The notes beneath the pieces were generated by a model, which saw only the letters and a program-made list of their open reading frames with translations, was not told the origin of the DNA and searched no databases. Of a stretch of DNA of 64,000 nucleotides, positions 44,811-57,557 are shown piece by piece (within the stretch, counting starts at the first letter, position 1; each line of letters opens with the position of its first letter). A program made the translations under genes and the position numbers. This DNA is from Mucor racemosus (Eukaryota > Mucoromycota > Mucoromycetes > Mucorales > Mucoraceae). The stretch is taken from the NCBI GenBank assembly GCA_027405735.1, contig JAPEHQ010000011.1, positions 1,612,001-1,676,000 of the forward strand, read 5' to 3'.

Positions 44811-46345
44811 GTTGACGAACTGATTAATTACTCATTCTTTTTTAATTGTATTCTTTTTTAAGTATTATTCACCAATCCTGAAATATACGACAATGATCCC
44901 GGAAAGCGAAGGAGTGAACTGCTCATCTTTTCTATAACCAATCTTTTATCTTGCAACAATACCAAAAAATAGATGCGCCCAAGAAAAATAAATAAATAAA
45001 ATTATAAGTACAACTTCTCATCCCTCCTGTTAATTTTTTTTCACTAATAAACAACAACAAAATAAAAATATATGTCGATGCACCTGAGATGTTTAGCTTT
45101 AATCCAAAAACGCGTTTCCAAAAATATTCTATATCTAGCAGCAGTTGGTATAGTTTTTTTAGTGTTAATGCATCATGTTTCCAATTTTTACAGATATTTC
45201 ATTGCTGAAAATTGAAAACTTCGCGCCTTCATATGTCTGCAAAAAATTAAAATATACTAGCAATCTTTAATAATAAAACTTATTCGGTTTAGAGTGCTAT
45301 ATAACATATTTAAGTATAAAAGAATTCCAAGCACCTTTTTTTTTTTTTTACTATTTTATGCCCTTTTTTTGATATTTTTGTAGCAGATTACAAAATATTC
45401 GCTAAATTGGACTACATTTTGTTTACATTCATGTCATTGATGATATCGTTGAGCTCTCTTGGACCCAATTTAGTTTTTTTCAAAATATTGATTTTTCGCG
45501 GAGATATCCACTAAAATGTGTACCAAGAGATACCTTGGTTTCTAGCTTCAATTTTTCCTTTGCCTACCCTCATCCCAAATTCTGAATTTGAAAAATATTT
45601 TGACAAAAACCTCGTTTTCTCTACGAAAAATGCAGTTAGAAAGTCCACTAATGGCTAGATCGATAGATAATTTTTCTGTGCATCCTCTTAATTACTTATA
45701 TTTGAAGTATGCATATGAAAAACGATACATTTCTTTAAAAAACCCCTAAAATTTCAATTGCATTTTACGTAAAATTTAATGCGAAAGGTTTTTTTAAATT
45801 TTGTTTAGATGAATGTAAAGTCCAAAACTGTACAAAAAATATTTAAACCTCTAACCCAACTTAATTTTCAGTTCTTGAGTTATTAAACAAATTTGTTTTT
45901 TGGACATTTTTGGATCGTTTTGGCAAATCGATTTGGAACTCAGTTATGGTAGGTTTTAAGCTGTAATGTGAAATACAGTTTTAATTTTCTCTACGAAAAA
46001 TCAATATTTTTAGCTGAAATAAACAATGTAGATTAGCTTTCGACTGTATCTATCTTGTGAATACAAAAAATCAATACCTCAATTATGGGTTTAAATTTTA
46101 CAATCAGTTTTGGGTCAACTTTAAGTCCATATTAGTCGATAATGCTTTAAATTCAATTTGCTCTGTGCTCATGGATTATCAAGAAATTCTTTAAAATGCG
46201 ATTTCTAATTGCTGCTGATAGTTTTACGTCTTTTGTCATTAAAAGTAATAAATGAGAGGCTGCTAAAGCAGTCTTTTCTACTTTTATTATTACTTTGCGG
46301 ATATAATTATTACATTTAAATATACAATAGAACTATGAATAACAG
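44811..46345. other. Spacer with dispersed repeat copy 3
   Basis: Bases 45470-46100 are the copy of the repeat also seen at 2820-3360 (inverted) and 7050-7560. The remainder is AT-rich and lies downstream of the cytochrome c haem lyase gene. No ORF is supported. Confidence 0.5.
45470..46100 (+). repeat. Dispersed non-coding repeat, copy 3
   Basis: Ordered blocks: attgatttttcgcgg, tagcttcaatttttcc, gttttctctacgaaaaatg, gatgaatgtaaagtccaaaactgtac and tttttggacattttt. The same blocks occur in reverse at 2.8-3.4 kb. Confidence 0.5.
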
Positions 46346-47311
46346 TTAAGTGAATGCTCCCTTTTTGAAGGACATCTTCAATCTATCCCAAATTCCAGCA
46401 GGAGAAACAGCAGGGCGAACATCTAAATAAAAACTCAATGACATAGGTCTATTGGGATCTTGCTTTCCAGAGTAAAAATCAATTACATATGTCACTTTTT
46501 CACCACATCTATCGACAACCCAATCATGGCGGTCAAATGGAAGAGCATAACTATAGATTGTTTAATCAGAAAATGCTACACAATTATTACTGTATCCATT
46601 AATTCACTTACCCGAACCATGATCTAATTCTTGCTTTTGGTGTTATGTCTTTGGGACGACCTTCAAATTTGGCCAACATAGGCTGTTGACATTTTCTAAT
46701 TACGCCTTATTTTTAATATTCTCGAAACAACTCTACCAAAGATTTACTTACGTTTCGTGCATTTTCTCCCATTCCAAAATCTTTTGCCATGCCATTTCAT
46801 TTACTGCATTATGAATAGGAACAACCACTGACATATCTTGCTCCTCAGGATTCCAATTTTTACGTCTCATAGCATTGAAAAACATTTGCTCAGAAGGATA
46901 AACCCAAAGTCTATCATCAGAATTTGCTCTAGGGATTGTTGAAGTCTCTCTCTCTTTACGCAATGGCATTTTTTGATCAGGTTGAGGTGCTTGTTGTGAA
47001 ACTTTTGGCATATTGTTACTACTATCGATAGCATTGGAATCACATCCTTCTTTTGGGGGTGGTAAAAAGTTTTTATATGTTGCAGGGTCTACAGGACAAC
47101 TTTGTGGTTCTTCAGTAGAACCTGAGGTAGGCGGAATAAAGTGCTTATAAGAATTGTGATCAACAGGACATTTGGGCTCTTCTTCCTTTTTTTGGCCATG
47201 ATCAACAGGGCATTTAGGTTCCTCTGCCTTCTTTTGACCATGATCAACAGGGCATGATTCTGGCTCGGGCTGTTTATGATCTACAGGGTTGGTTTTAGCA
47301 GATTCTGACAT
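46346..47311 (-). CDS. Holocytochrome-c synthase (cytochrome c haem lyase)
   Basis: Exons 47311-46752, 46695-46612 and 46550-46346 give 282 codons. The enzyme attaches haem to apocytochrome c in the mitochondrial intermembrane space. The N-terminal third is a repeat of Cys-Pro haem-binding-type motifs: three CPVDH, one CPVDP and an NPVDH. The family core follows: [51 protein letters not shown], and [14 protein letters not shown], whose His is the haem ligand in characterised synthases, then [10 protein letters not shown] and SFYLDVRPA. The length is usual. A longer ORF upstream of the chosen ATG is not needed; MSES is the likely start. It lies 153 bp downstream of the next gene on the same strand. 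Confidence 0.93.
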
Positions 47312-47464
47312 AATGTAAGTATTTTCAAATATTTTTGAAAAGAAAAAGAAAGAAAAAAACTGGGGGAGGGGGGATGCACGTATTTTATAAGGGTTGCAAA
47401 TCGGCGAACCAATATTTATTGTTTTCAATCCAGGGTAGAAAAATGTACATGAATTAATCTGATT

Positions 47465-49386
47465 TTATTCATTTGCAGGTTCATGTCTAGCAGCCCATAG
47501 ATGAGGTGGTAGAGTAGAATCGAATTCTTCATCATCACTGTTATCTTTAGGCTCTACTTCATTGGCCTTTTTCTTTAAAAGGCCTCGGGTATCTAATGAT
47601 TTCCCAATTAAACTATCCAATTGAGGTCGAATCAAAGCTGAAGATGCTAGACTTTTTCTTCTAGGAGGGGCAGCAACTTGAGGAAATTGCTCAGATAACA
47701 TTCTATCAGAGAATGATGAATCATAATTTGCAAAACTGGATGCCAAAATATCTCTTTTTTTAGGATTCGCATCTGTCTTATCATCACTATCATCAGCTGA
47801 GTCTTCATTTTTTTCTGAAGGATAATGGATTGTGATGGGCACTGATGTAGCCAGCTTGGAAATACCTATAAGCATTTGTTAGTGACATTTATATACTCAA
47901 ACCTGCAGAAAAATCTTACTCATATCCCTTTCATCATTATCATTTGAATTAATTCTTTTAAATTCACTTTTAATATCAAAATCCTGCGCAAGGTATTTCT
48001 TCGTATTTCTCTTTTTCTTGATCCAAGCAAATTGCTGATCTATATTAGAAATTGACTTTTTCAACGAGGCAGATAGCGGTAAATCTTTTGATGAGTCCTG
48101 TGTTTGATCTTGATCTATATTCTCGCTACCATCTAAATCATCTTTGTCTTCCTCATCATCGCTAGCTTCCTCATTCTCATGAGCTTTTTCCTCATCAGAG
48201 AACTCTTCATCCAAATTGAACATATCTTCCTCATCTTCATCTTCATTTTCTTCTTGGTTATCTAGTGCATTCTCTTAGTCCAACAGCTATATACGCATAT
48301 TGAAATACGTTACCATGGTGTTTATGCTGCTGCTCCACGCGAGATTTCAAATCTTTATTACCAAGATCTTTATTTTGTAAATTACGAATAGTCGCCTCAT
48401 CTAATGAGAAGCTAAATCTTTTCATCGATGGCAATGGCGATGAGTTTTGGTTATCATCTACCTCTTCCGCAAATCTCACATGATTGCTTGCATTTGCTGC
48501 CTTTGGATGCTTTTCTTCTTGTAGTTCTTTTGGTTGCTGTGGCAATGAAGATATTTGTGGAGCAGGTACAGTGGTTTCTTCCTTTTCTTTTCCTGAAGAT
48601 TTAGTTACCTGTACCAATTTAGACCACAGTTGGTTATTCTCTAGTTTGATGTGAGCAATTGCGTCTTGAATTTGCTTTTCTTCCTGCTTTTTAAACTTTT
48701 CAATTCGTACTTTGGACTCTATACGCAATTGCTCCAAATATTGATCTAAAATAGACTGCATCTTTTTGTGTGTTGACGCAAGTAATTCAGGTACATCTGA
48801 TGTTTGTTAGCGACAATAGGTCAAGCCAAATCAAGCACTAAATCAGTCATACCTTCCTCAGCGCCAGGCATAGAGATCAAGTTATCTTGAATATTCTCCA
48901 AATTGATATTAAATGGTTTTGAATAATTTGATTGCTGCTTTAAATTTTCATACGCTTGACCGCACTATATAACTGGTAAATAATTTTACTTGATATTATC
49001 AAACAAATATCTACTCACAACTGCATTTTCATGTATAATCACACGATCAGTTGTTGCGTTATTGTTATTCTGAATAGAGTAGACATGACCCGTATTACAG
49101 TTTAGGCAGTCGACTGTAGTCCAGTTGGGATCATTAGATGAAGAGCGAGTAAATGTATTGAATTCCTATCAAAGAAAACTGTCAATTTTTAAATCAAATA
49201 TACAAATAGATATAAATAAATTACAATAACAATGCCACCCATTCCTAGTTCATACTCCCAGCCAGGTAGAGGCTCTTTTACAAAAAGATCCTTTTGATAT
49301 TGAGTAATATTATCCAACGAATATTTCGTTGATGTGTGTATTCTAATGTTTGAGCAATTACATGCGTAAACAACGAGTTCTGACAT
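47465..49386 (-). CDS. Uncharacterised acidic coiled-coil protein with paired cysteine motifs
   Basis: Six exons (49386-49225, 49165-49019, 48964-48853, 48796-48314, 48261-47920, 47865-47465) join to 548 codons. The N-terminal 100 residues carry VVYACNC and DCLNCNTGHVY, which may form a zinc site and resemble a small globular domain. Then comes a helix predicted as coiled coil (about 145-195, ILDQYLEQLRIESKVRIEKF), a Ser/Pro/Gln linker, a very acidic stretch (about 300-345, E/D-rich) and a basic patch KKKRNTKK. The C-terminus ends with DSTLPPHLWAARHE. A role in a protein complex is likely, but I do not recognise the family. The fourth intron is short (about 52 nt). Confidence 0.7.
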
Positions 49387-51497
49387 GATTTCCTTAATTT
49401 CACAAGTAAGCAACAAAGAAAGAAAAAGGAAAAACGAGTTTTTAACTTTAATACTAGCAAAGCTGCAGGTGATGAGATTATGCGGTTATTCAAAAATTGT
49501 TGTAGTAGTTGTAGTAGATGTTTGATACGAGTAAATGACCACAAGACATTAGCTTCAAATCTGTATATTTCTTATACGAAACTATTGAAACCAAGGTAAG
49601 CCAAATGATTTTTAGTTTATGTTTCAGATACGCATCGTCTTGATTGACAACACATTGTTGAGATGCTGTGTCAGTGGCAATATGATCCCCTACATGATGA
49701 GTGAAGCTAACGTGTAACATACAAAGCTGGTGAAACTATTTTGTTGAATGTGCTTTTATATAAAAAAATGCATTGATGTTTTTTTTTATCCAAGAGAGTC
49801 TATAATATAAATACAAGGCAAATAAATAAAACGAAAAAAGTCTAGCTTTCGCAAAAGTTGGTAATAATATATAGTGTGGTGCTTATCTTTCCTATTTTTT
49901 TTTATATTTTTATATACAAGATTTTAATAAGCTCAAAACATGCAATCAATGAGTTACTTCTATATGAAATCCATAATGCGCATATGAAATATGTATTAGC
50001 ATTTTTTATTCAAAATAATAATCAAATCTGATAAACCTTTATGCTTATTCAATTTGAAATAGCATTAGTAACTCTCATTTCAAGATTTTTACAAGAAAGA
50101 AAATACAGACATGTAGTTCAAATGTCAAGCTTTTTTTTTCGTGTATACATGTATAAAATAGCTAAATTTTTCATTATTTTAACACTCATAAACCTCACAA
50201 AAAAAAATCGATTTTTTTCATTTCCTCCTCCTCTTCCCTCTCGTCGTCGATGATGCTCTTCGATCGCTCCAGCAAAACTAATAGATGCTTATCATAAGAT
50301 TTTTTTGTGATCCTGAAAAGCAAAATTGTGAATAGTAATGAATATATTAAATCTTTGCATAACTGGTGATTTCGGATTAGTTGAAGGTCTCATACAATAG
50401 CACTGCAATAATTTAATGTTTCATGTAAATTTGATACGAACATCATGTTGAAATGAAAAGCATTGTTCATTGTAGTTTACGTAAATCAAGTCTTTGTGCT
50501 ACAGATCATATTTACAATGACATTCTTGATTACACAGAGTTACAATATACAAAACGTGGAGTTAATTTTATGAGTAGATGTATAAAATATACGTGTTTGG
50601 AGTACATGCAAAGTAGTTTTATTGATTATATATTTAGCTTTTCATGTATAAAAATATACATGTAATACAAATGAGCCATCTCATTTAATGAAATGATATC
50701 AAATCTATACATGTGGCTATTGAAACCGTATGATATGCATTTGCGTTTTAATACACTCAATTTTTTTGTTTTTGTTTTGAGATTGTAAGGCATGATTAAA
50801 GAGATAAATGTCTCTCGATCTCTCCTTACTACAACTGTCTATTTGTGGCGTATCATACATGTCTTTATTTAGACAATCAGTATTTAAGGGAATCCATAAC
50901 GTTGTTTCAAACGTACATTGTATTTATTGGCTAAAGAGATTTACACTTTTGCCGGTTTACAGTAAAGCATTTTGTTTTTAATGAATACAACTATATTATT
51001 GTAATTGCGATTATCCGAAAATTAGACTATGAGAAAAGGCACTTTTTCCGGCTCATCACATGCTTTTAGCGTCTGTTCTGTTTATTTAAAACTGGAAATA
51101 TGGCTTTATTGTAGGCGATGAAGCTTCATAAAACTAAATCTTTTACTATGACAGCATCGAGTTATGTAAGGCTTGTAATTACAATGCTTATTTTTGGTTA
51201 TCCGCAGCACATTTCCTAGTCAAAAGGGATGAATTTCCAAGGTGTTCACTCAAAAATCAAACAAGTGTTGCAATTTCATTGGCCAAGTATCAGATGAATC
51301 TACTGGAAGGAAAAATTAGTAGTATAAAACCCTCCCATATCATTGAAATGCCTTTTTTCTCTTTAGTCGACTTATTTTCTACATTACTTTTTGATTACTT
51401 GTTATTTCCATTGGGTGGTATTTCAGTAACAAAAAAAAAAAAAAAAACGTCTTATTTATCTCAAATTCAATTCAATCCAATTCATTTTACAATAAAT
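49387..51497. other. Long intergenic region
   Basis: Two-kilobase promoter region shared by the coiled-coil gene (minus) and the bZIP gene (plus). It has AT-rich sequence, several acatgta words (about 50580-50800) and an A17 run just before the bZIP start (51429-51446). No ORF is convincing. A long upstream region is common for transcription-factor genes. Confidence 0.5.
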
Positions 51498-52542
51498 ATG
51501 AACAACAACAGCAGCATTAGCAACAACGGTATCAATGATTCTTTTGCAGAATTGTTATCTTTACCTGTTAATTTTACTGTGGATCCTTTATTAGCTACAA
51601 ATCCAAATGGTTTATCTCAAAAGAGACAGGCCTCATTTTCCTCTGCTTCTTCTGTAACATCTGATAATGATCAATCATCTTCAGAATCTATTGTTTCAAT
51701 TAAAAAGTCAAGATTATCATTGGATGATAAAGATCAAAAAACTAAAGAAAGGTAAATATTAACTTCAGTACTCACACCCTAGCCTTTGATACTAATACAT
51801 GATATTTACCTCAGAATTCTTCGCAATCGTGCAGCTGCTCAAGAATCTCGTGATAAAAAGCGCAGATATGTGTCTGATCTTGAGACTTCCAACAAGAAGC
51901 TCACCGAAGAAAATGAAAAAGTGAACAAACGTGTAAAAACATTGGAACAACAAAATATTGTATTGAATTCACAATTGGAAGCATTTACTAGACAACTAGC
52001 AAATTTACAAGCGCAAATTAAATTCAATGCTGCTACTCCCATCTTGTTTAATGACTTTTGCGATTCAGCACGGATCGCGAAGAAAGAATGTTTGATTAAT
52101 GAAAAGAAAAATACTATGGAATTCATATCTACAACCACAAAAAGAAGTGTCAAATCAGTATGTTGAATTGTTCATCAAGTCCTCTCACCAAAATCCACCC
52201 AATGGAAACCAAAAAACTTGTAAACTCTTCTTTTTTTTCTCGTATGATTTCTATATTTTATTTTACCCCTTTTGATATTATGAAAAGCTATTTTTTTTCC
52301 CTGCAGCGGAGGTTGCTAAACAAGATGAGAATAACCAGTATGGAAGAGACTTATTAGTACCTACTACCACAAGCACAACTACAAAATTACCATCACCCAT
52401 GTTATCACCTTCCTTCTCATCAGATGAAGATTCTGTGTATTCACCAAACACAATCGTCAATCAAGATTTTCAATTGGACGATTTATTTGACTGGGATGGT
52501 CAACAACAAGTTGTCAACACTATTGGTAATGATACGTTCTAA
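51498..52542 (+). CDS. HAC1/XBP1-like bZIP transcription factor
   Basis: Exon 1 is 51498-51751 and exon 2 is 51815-52157; a last exon runs from about 52307-52312 to the stop at 52540-52542. An Asn/Ser-rich N-terminus leads to a basic region NRAAAQESRDKKRRY and a leucine zipper of five or more heptads. The N-x-AA-x-x-SR-x-KKRRY form is closest to HAC1/XBP1, master regulators of the unfolded protein response. The third exon encodes a Ser/Thr-rich acidic tail ending LDDLFDWDGQQQ, an activation-domain look. The best donor (GTATGT, 52158) and acceptor (CTGCAG, 52306) do not join in frame: the phases differ by two bases. An acceptor five bases later (GGAG) would restore the frame. Translating without this intron stops two codons after the donor. 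Confidence 0.8.
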
Positions 52543-52700
52543 ATAATAGGTCGTTATTTTCGCCTTCTCCTTTCCATTCAAATTTTTTATATACATATTA
52601 TGCATTTTACACTTTAAATTATCTTTAATACACAATCCCTTTCATATAAATTCTTTCTTTCTTTCTTTTTAATAAAGCTTTTTCTTGTTACAAAAATTTA

Positions 52701-53636
52701 TTAATCAGTAAACAAATATCTAATATCATTAAAATAAGTATGATTTAATGCATCTTTAGCACTGATTCTCATTTGAGGTTGGTATTGTAACATTCGATTT
52801 AATAAATCTAAACCACTTGCATCAATATTTGGTAAGAATTGAGATATATGTTGGGGTGGATAAACAACTTGAGCAGGTTTATATTCAGGTAATTGAGAAA
52901 TATTTGGCCATGTTTGTTCATTAGGTGTACCCATTAAGCGGAAAATCTTCAACAATTGATCTTCATTGGTTGTGCCAGGAAATAATGGCCTACCAGTATA
53001 CATTTCAGCCATAATACAACCAGCTGACCAGATATCAATAGATGTTGAATACATACGTGAGCCCAATAATACATCAGGTGCACGATACCAAAGTGTAACC
53101 ACTTCATTTGAGAATGTATTTACTGGAATACCAAATGCACGAGCTAACCCAAAATCTCCCAATTTAAGTTGATGGTGTTTGTTAATCAATAAATTTTGTG
53201 GTTTCAAATCTCTATGCAATACACGATTTTCATGACAATAAGCAATGCCTCGAAGCAATTGATACATGAACGATTTAATTGTACTAGCATCTAAAGCTCC
53301 CAAAGTAGAACGCGCAGCTGAATCCATAAACTTTTTCAAATCTTGGTCCATAAATTCAAAGACCAAAGTCAATTTGTTTTCTGTGTGAATCACATCTTGA
53401 AGACGTACAATATTGGGATGTTTGAGTTCTTTCATGAGAGAGATTTCTCTGATAGCTGTAGAAGGTGCTCCCTCTTCTGGGTCCAAGTGAATCTCTTTCA
53501 AGGCAACAATCTCTCCAGTTACTTTACTTTTACCTTTGAAAACTGTTGCGTAGGTGCCTTCACCAAGTTTTTCTAAACGTGTATATCTTTGATCAGGCGG
53601 AAGATTCGTGTTTGCTGCCATATTGATAAAACCCAA
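52701..53636 (-). CDS. PHO85: Cyclin-dependent kinase of the Pho85 type
   Basis: An intronless 311-codon kinase. Features in order: glycine loop [11 protein letters not shown] (about 24-34), VALKEI lysine, [14 protein letters not shown] cyclin-binding helix (Pho85 form), catalytic [40 protein letters not shown] activation segment, and the usual C-terminal lobe. Loop and activation-segment Thr/Tyr-like residues are retained. Pho85 controls phosphate, glycogen and cell-cycle responses with its cyclin partners. Either Met1 or Met6 may start translation. It lies tail-to-tail with the bZIP gene, 158 bp apart. The pattern of conservation is very strong, so confidence is high. Confidence 0.95.
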   Translation of the reverse strand: MGFINMAANTNLPPDQRYTRLEKLGEGTYATVFKGKSKVTGEIVALKEIHLDPEEGAPSTAIREISLMKELKHPNIVRLQDVIHTENKLTLVFEFMDQDLKKFMDSAARSTLGALDASTIKSFMYQLLRGIAYCHENRVLHRDLKPQNLLINKHHQLKLGDFGLARAFGIPVNTFSNEVVTLWYRAPDVLLGSRMYSTSIDIWSAGCIMAEMYTGRPLFPGTTNEDQLLKIFRLMGTPNEQTWPNISQLPEYKPAQVVYPPQHISQFLPNIDASGLDLLNRMLQYQPQMRISAKDALNHTYFNDIRYLFTD

Positions 53637-54386
53637 CTTTAGAAAAGGAAAATAAACAAGAGAAAGAAAGTGGGCTCCTTTAAACTTGTGTGTGTATGTG
53701 TTTATACACGCAAGTGATTAACCTTCATTCAAAGTCAGTTTATAGATTCTTTCAACTTAAAACATTTCAGTATCAATGTCTTGTTTTCTTTAAATTGAAG
53801 GGCTATTATCCACTATTCAAGTGACATTTTCATTAATCATTTAATATTACACAATAAATAAATAAAAAAAAAAGAACTACACAATTATTTCAGTATTTTT
53901 AATATGGATTCAAGTAGATGATGTTTGATTTAAAAATTCCAATCTAATCGTTATCCTCAAATCATCGTTCATTCTTTTGATTTCCTTTCTTGTTTGAATA
54001 AAATACTAATCAAGATATTTATATAGTGCCATAATATGCCATTCGTCAATTGCTGCGGTTAAATTTTTTACATGGTAAATCTATAATTCAGATCAGAAAC
54101 CAAGGTAACCATGACAGCCATCAATCCGTTGCCAAGGTAATTTAGGTACAGCATAGCAACCATACGTTAAAAAAGTAATGCTGTAAAATGTCAATGTTTT
54201 CTGTTTTAGCTGCTTCTTTCATCATGGATATTTTCTCCGACTTGTTGTTGTTGTTGTTGTTGTGTATTGTTTTGTATTACTTGCCTAATGAAGGAGAATG
54301 TTTATACACATTTTTTTTTATATATTCAACCCCTTTCAGAAAATTAAGCTTCCATCTTTTTTCTTTTAAATTTTCTACGCATTATC
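53637..54386. promoter_or_regulatory. Divergent promoter region between the two kinases
   Basis: AT-rich intergenic region between the minus-strand CDK and the plus-strand AGC kinase. It has a (TTG)n run at 54242-54261 and a T/C-rich stretch before 54386. The ORF at 54188-54415 is a chance hydrophobic frame. Confidence 0.45.
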
Positions 54387-57300
54387 ATGTCAAAATACAA
54401 TATTCCGATGAATAATTTATCTATTCGCTTGCAAAAAGAACAAAGAGTAATTAAGCAATTGACGCATAAAGATGCATTAATTGATGCATTAATATCGCTT
54501 TATAATAATGCGATAAACCAACATTCAAATCAACAAGAAAACAAAAACAAATTCATTGAATTATGTTGGTATAAACTGATAGTTAATTTTATGAATAGAA
54601 ATACTGATTCCTTTGAATTTAGATAAACCTATTTACCATGAAATTAATAAATCAAAATTATCACTAAAAGATTTTCAAATATTACATAAAGATTCATTTG
54701 CGGAAGGTGCATTTGGAAAAGTAACAGTTGTCAAAAGTACTCGGAATAATCAAATATATGCTATGAAAACATCCAGTAAATCGAAATTAATTGATCAGAT
54801 GGATCGATCATCCCCAATGGAAGAGCGGCTAATACTATCCAACGAAGATGAAGAATGGTTACCTAGTTTATATGCATCTTTTCAAGATGAAAAGAACTTG
54901 TATTTGGTGATGGAATATGCTCCTGGTGGTGATTTACAAGGTTTATTAGAAAGACGATCCTTTCAACCATTCAATGAACAAGAAGCAATATTTTATTGTG
55001 CCGAATTGATTCTGGCAGTTGAGCGAGTACATCAATTAGGATATATACATCGCGATATCAAACCAGGAAATATATTGATTGATAATAAAGGCCACATCAA
55101 ATTAGGTGATCTAGGCTCATGTATTTCTATGGATACAAAAGACTATCTTTTAATGGTTGGTACAATGCCTTATGTCTCACCTGAAATGTGTAATTCGGAA
55201 GGATTGGATCCAATCCATGGCCCTGCTTATGGCTCAGAAGTGGATTGGTGGTCTGTAGGCATTGTATTATATGAACTTTTATTTGGTGAACGCCCATTCA
55301 TAGGTTCTGATATCAAGATTCAAATGAGTCTTTTGAACCCAAAGGTAACACACATTATCATGCATTCTACCACCCATGCCATTGATATTGATTATTTCCC
55401 TAATTAGGTCTCGGTTCAATTTGATCCAAACATTAAAGTTTCCGATGAAGCAAAGGATCTATTGTCAAAGTAAGCCTTCAGTTTGAAAAGATAAAGAGAT
55501 TTTTACTAAATATTTGCGTAGGCTTTTGTGTAAATCAAAAGATGAAAGATTGGGCTTTGGTGGTGCTGCCGAAATAAAGTCCCATCCTTTTTTTAAGAAT
55601 ATCAATTGGAACTTGATGCGTACAACTGCTGTTCCACCATTTATTCCTTCTATTGTATCGCCAGACGATGTAACATTTTTCTCTGCTACTAGCAATGAAG
55701 ATGGAAATTATGAAGAAGAAGAAGAAGATGATGATGATGACTCTTTTGTAGTCGCTGATAATGAAGATCGAGAGGATAAGCTCGATAAAGAATATCCTTT
55801 TATAGGTTATACTTATTTAAGCTACAACAATCCCGCATCTCCCACCGAAAAATCTGTCAAAACTAGCAGCAATCAAGAATTTATTGCACAATTAAGGCAT
55901 AAAATTGGTAGTCCGGAACCAAAACAATGGGAAGATGAAAAGAATAGACTGAAATTAGAACATGAAAAAGAATTAAATCAACTCAATTCAGAACACATAG
56001 ATCAAATGAGCAAATACATTGAACAAAATAAGGCCATGCAACAAGAAATAACTGATTTAAAGACTAAAAATACGCAGTTAGATCAAGTGATTCAATTACT
56101 AAAGGAAGAAGACAACAAATTGAAGTCTTTACCAACTGAAATGGAAAAACTAAAAGCTGAAAATAGTCAAGCGATATCATCTGTTCAAATGCTACAAATT
56201 CAATTAGACGAAGTGGAATCAGAAAATATCAAACTATCTTCCAAAGCAGAGTTGCAAGAGAATCAAATCAAAGAAATGCAGCTCAATTGTAACAAACTGC
56301 AAACAACTGTGCAAGATTTACGTATTGAAAACGAGCGTCTTACCAAACTTACGCAGGAAAACGATGCCAGTGCACAATTACAAAAGAATGATTTAACATT
56401 TATTGCTGATAAATGCGCCGCTTACGAGAAACAAGTTGAAGAATACCAGAATCGCATTAGTAAATTAGAAATCAATCAAAGATCAAATACTGAAAAGCAA
56501 TCATTAGTTCAAGAACTTCAGCAAGAAGTTGAGAACCTTCACATCAAGTTAGAAAGCGAAGCAAGATACAGCCAAGATATCAAGGAAGAATACAATCGAA
56601 AAATAAATAACCAAGCAAACGACCACGATAATTTGATACAACAACTAAAGAAAGAAAATGAAACTATTAAACAAGAATTAGAAGAACAGAAATCAACAGA
56701 TACAATAATGAAGAGATCAATTAAGTCTTTACCCAACATACCTACCGCAACACCGGCAATGAATTCCCCAGGAGAAGGCAGATCAATCCTGTCAGCCATG
56801 TTACGACGTGAAAGAGATTCATTAAAAAATGTTCAGCAAGCATTAGAGGGTTCCGAAAATCAACTTGCATACGCTAAAAAGCAAGTGATTAGATTGAAAA
56901 GAGAAATCAAATGTTTTCAAAAGTACACATTCCAGCAACAGCAACAATCCGGCTTATCTTTGAGAGATCATGATGATAGAAATAGTGATGTTAATGTTTT
57001 ACAGCTAAAAAACCATTCTGATCATGGGAGATCTTATATTGCCAATACAACACACACTCACAAGAAATCGCCTTTAGCAATAGATTCCATTCGTAGTGAA
57101 AATAATATATTACCATCAGCCTATTCCCAAGAATCAATTTCATTCATTGGATCTTCCTTGTCTAATCCAGCAAATGCTAAACGCAATACTATTGGGAAAA
57201 CTAAACAAACAAACTGGTAAAACCTCAATCAATTGCTTTTAAATAATGTCTACTAATTATCATACATATAGCTCATTTGATTCGAACAAAAAGCAAAACG

Positions 57301-57557
57301 AAGTTTTATTACACAAAATTGAGCAAGAGAGAAGTTTTATCAAAAGCACAGAAAGAACTATTGCTGCTCGTGCTAGGCTATCTCGAAACAAAGGTGTCAT
57401 TGACAAAGAATTGGAAGTCTCATTAATGCGTGCCCAATCTACACTTGCTTCACTTGAGAGTTCTTTGAGTTCCAAGGTAAATATATTATCGAAAAATGAA
57501 GCGATCTCTGTGATATTAATTTAGGTACCATATTGTGTAGAAGTATTCCCCTTCTGA
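54387..57557 (+). CDS. AGC-family (ROCK/MRCK/citron-like) kinase with long coiled-coil tail
   Basis: Proposed exons: 54387-54564, 54623-55344, 55408-55469, 55522-57216, 57272-57476 and 57525-57557; they total 964 codons. The kinase domain spans about 70-330: FGKVTVVKS, AMKTSSKSKL, LVMEYAPGGDL, HRDIKPGNIL, GDLGSC (in place of DFG), and DWWSVGIVLYELLFG. The AGC C-tail follows (DERLGFGGA, HPFF, PPFIPSIVSPDD). An acidic run and about 350 residues of coiled coil follow. The last exons, joined by an intron with an exact TACTAAT branch site, encode an HR1-like helix pair (IEQERSFIKSTERT...STLASLESSL). This is the DMPK/ROCK type; such kinases act below Rho GTPases on actomyosin. The first intron uses a weak donor (GTTGGT), so the N-terminus is uncertain. 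GDLGS replaces GDFGS at the activation loop start. Confidence 0.8.

Noticed and set aside
52701..53636. CDC28/CDK1 assignment for the CDK
   Set aside because: The PSTAIRE-type helix reads [14 protein letters not shown] and the surrounding residues fit Pho85 better than CDK1.
57246..57524. Separate small gene after the AGC kinase
   Set aside because: The frame is better explained as the next exon of the kinase, joined through an intron with a TACTAAT branch point.
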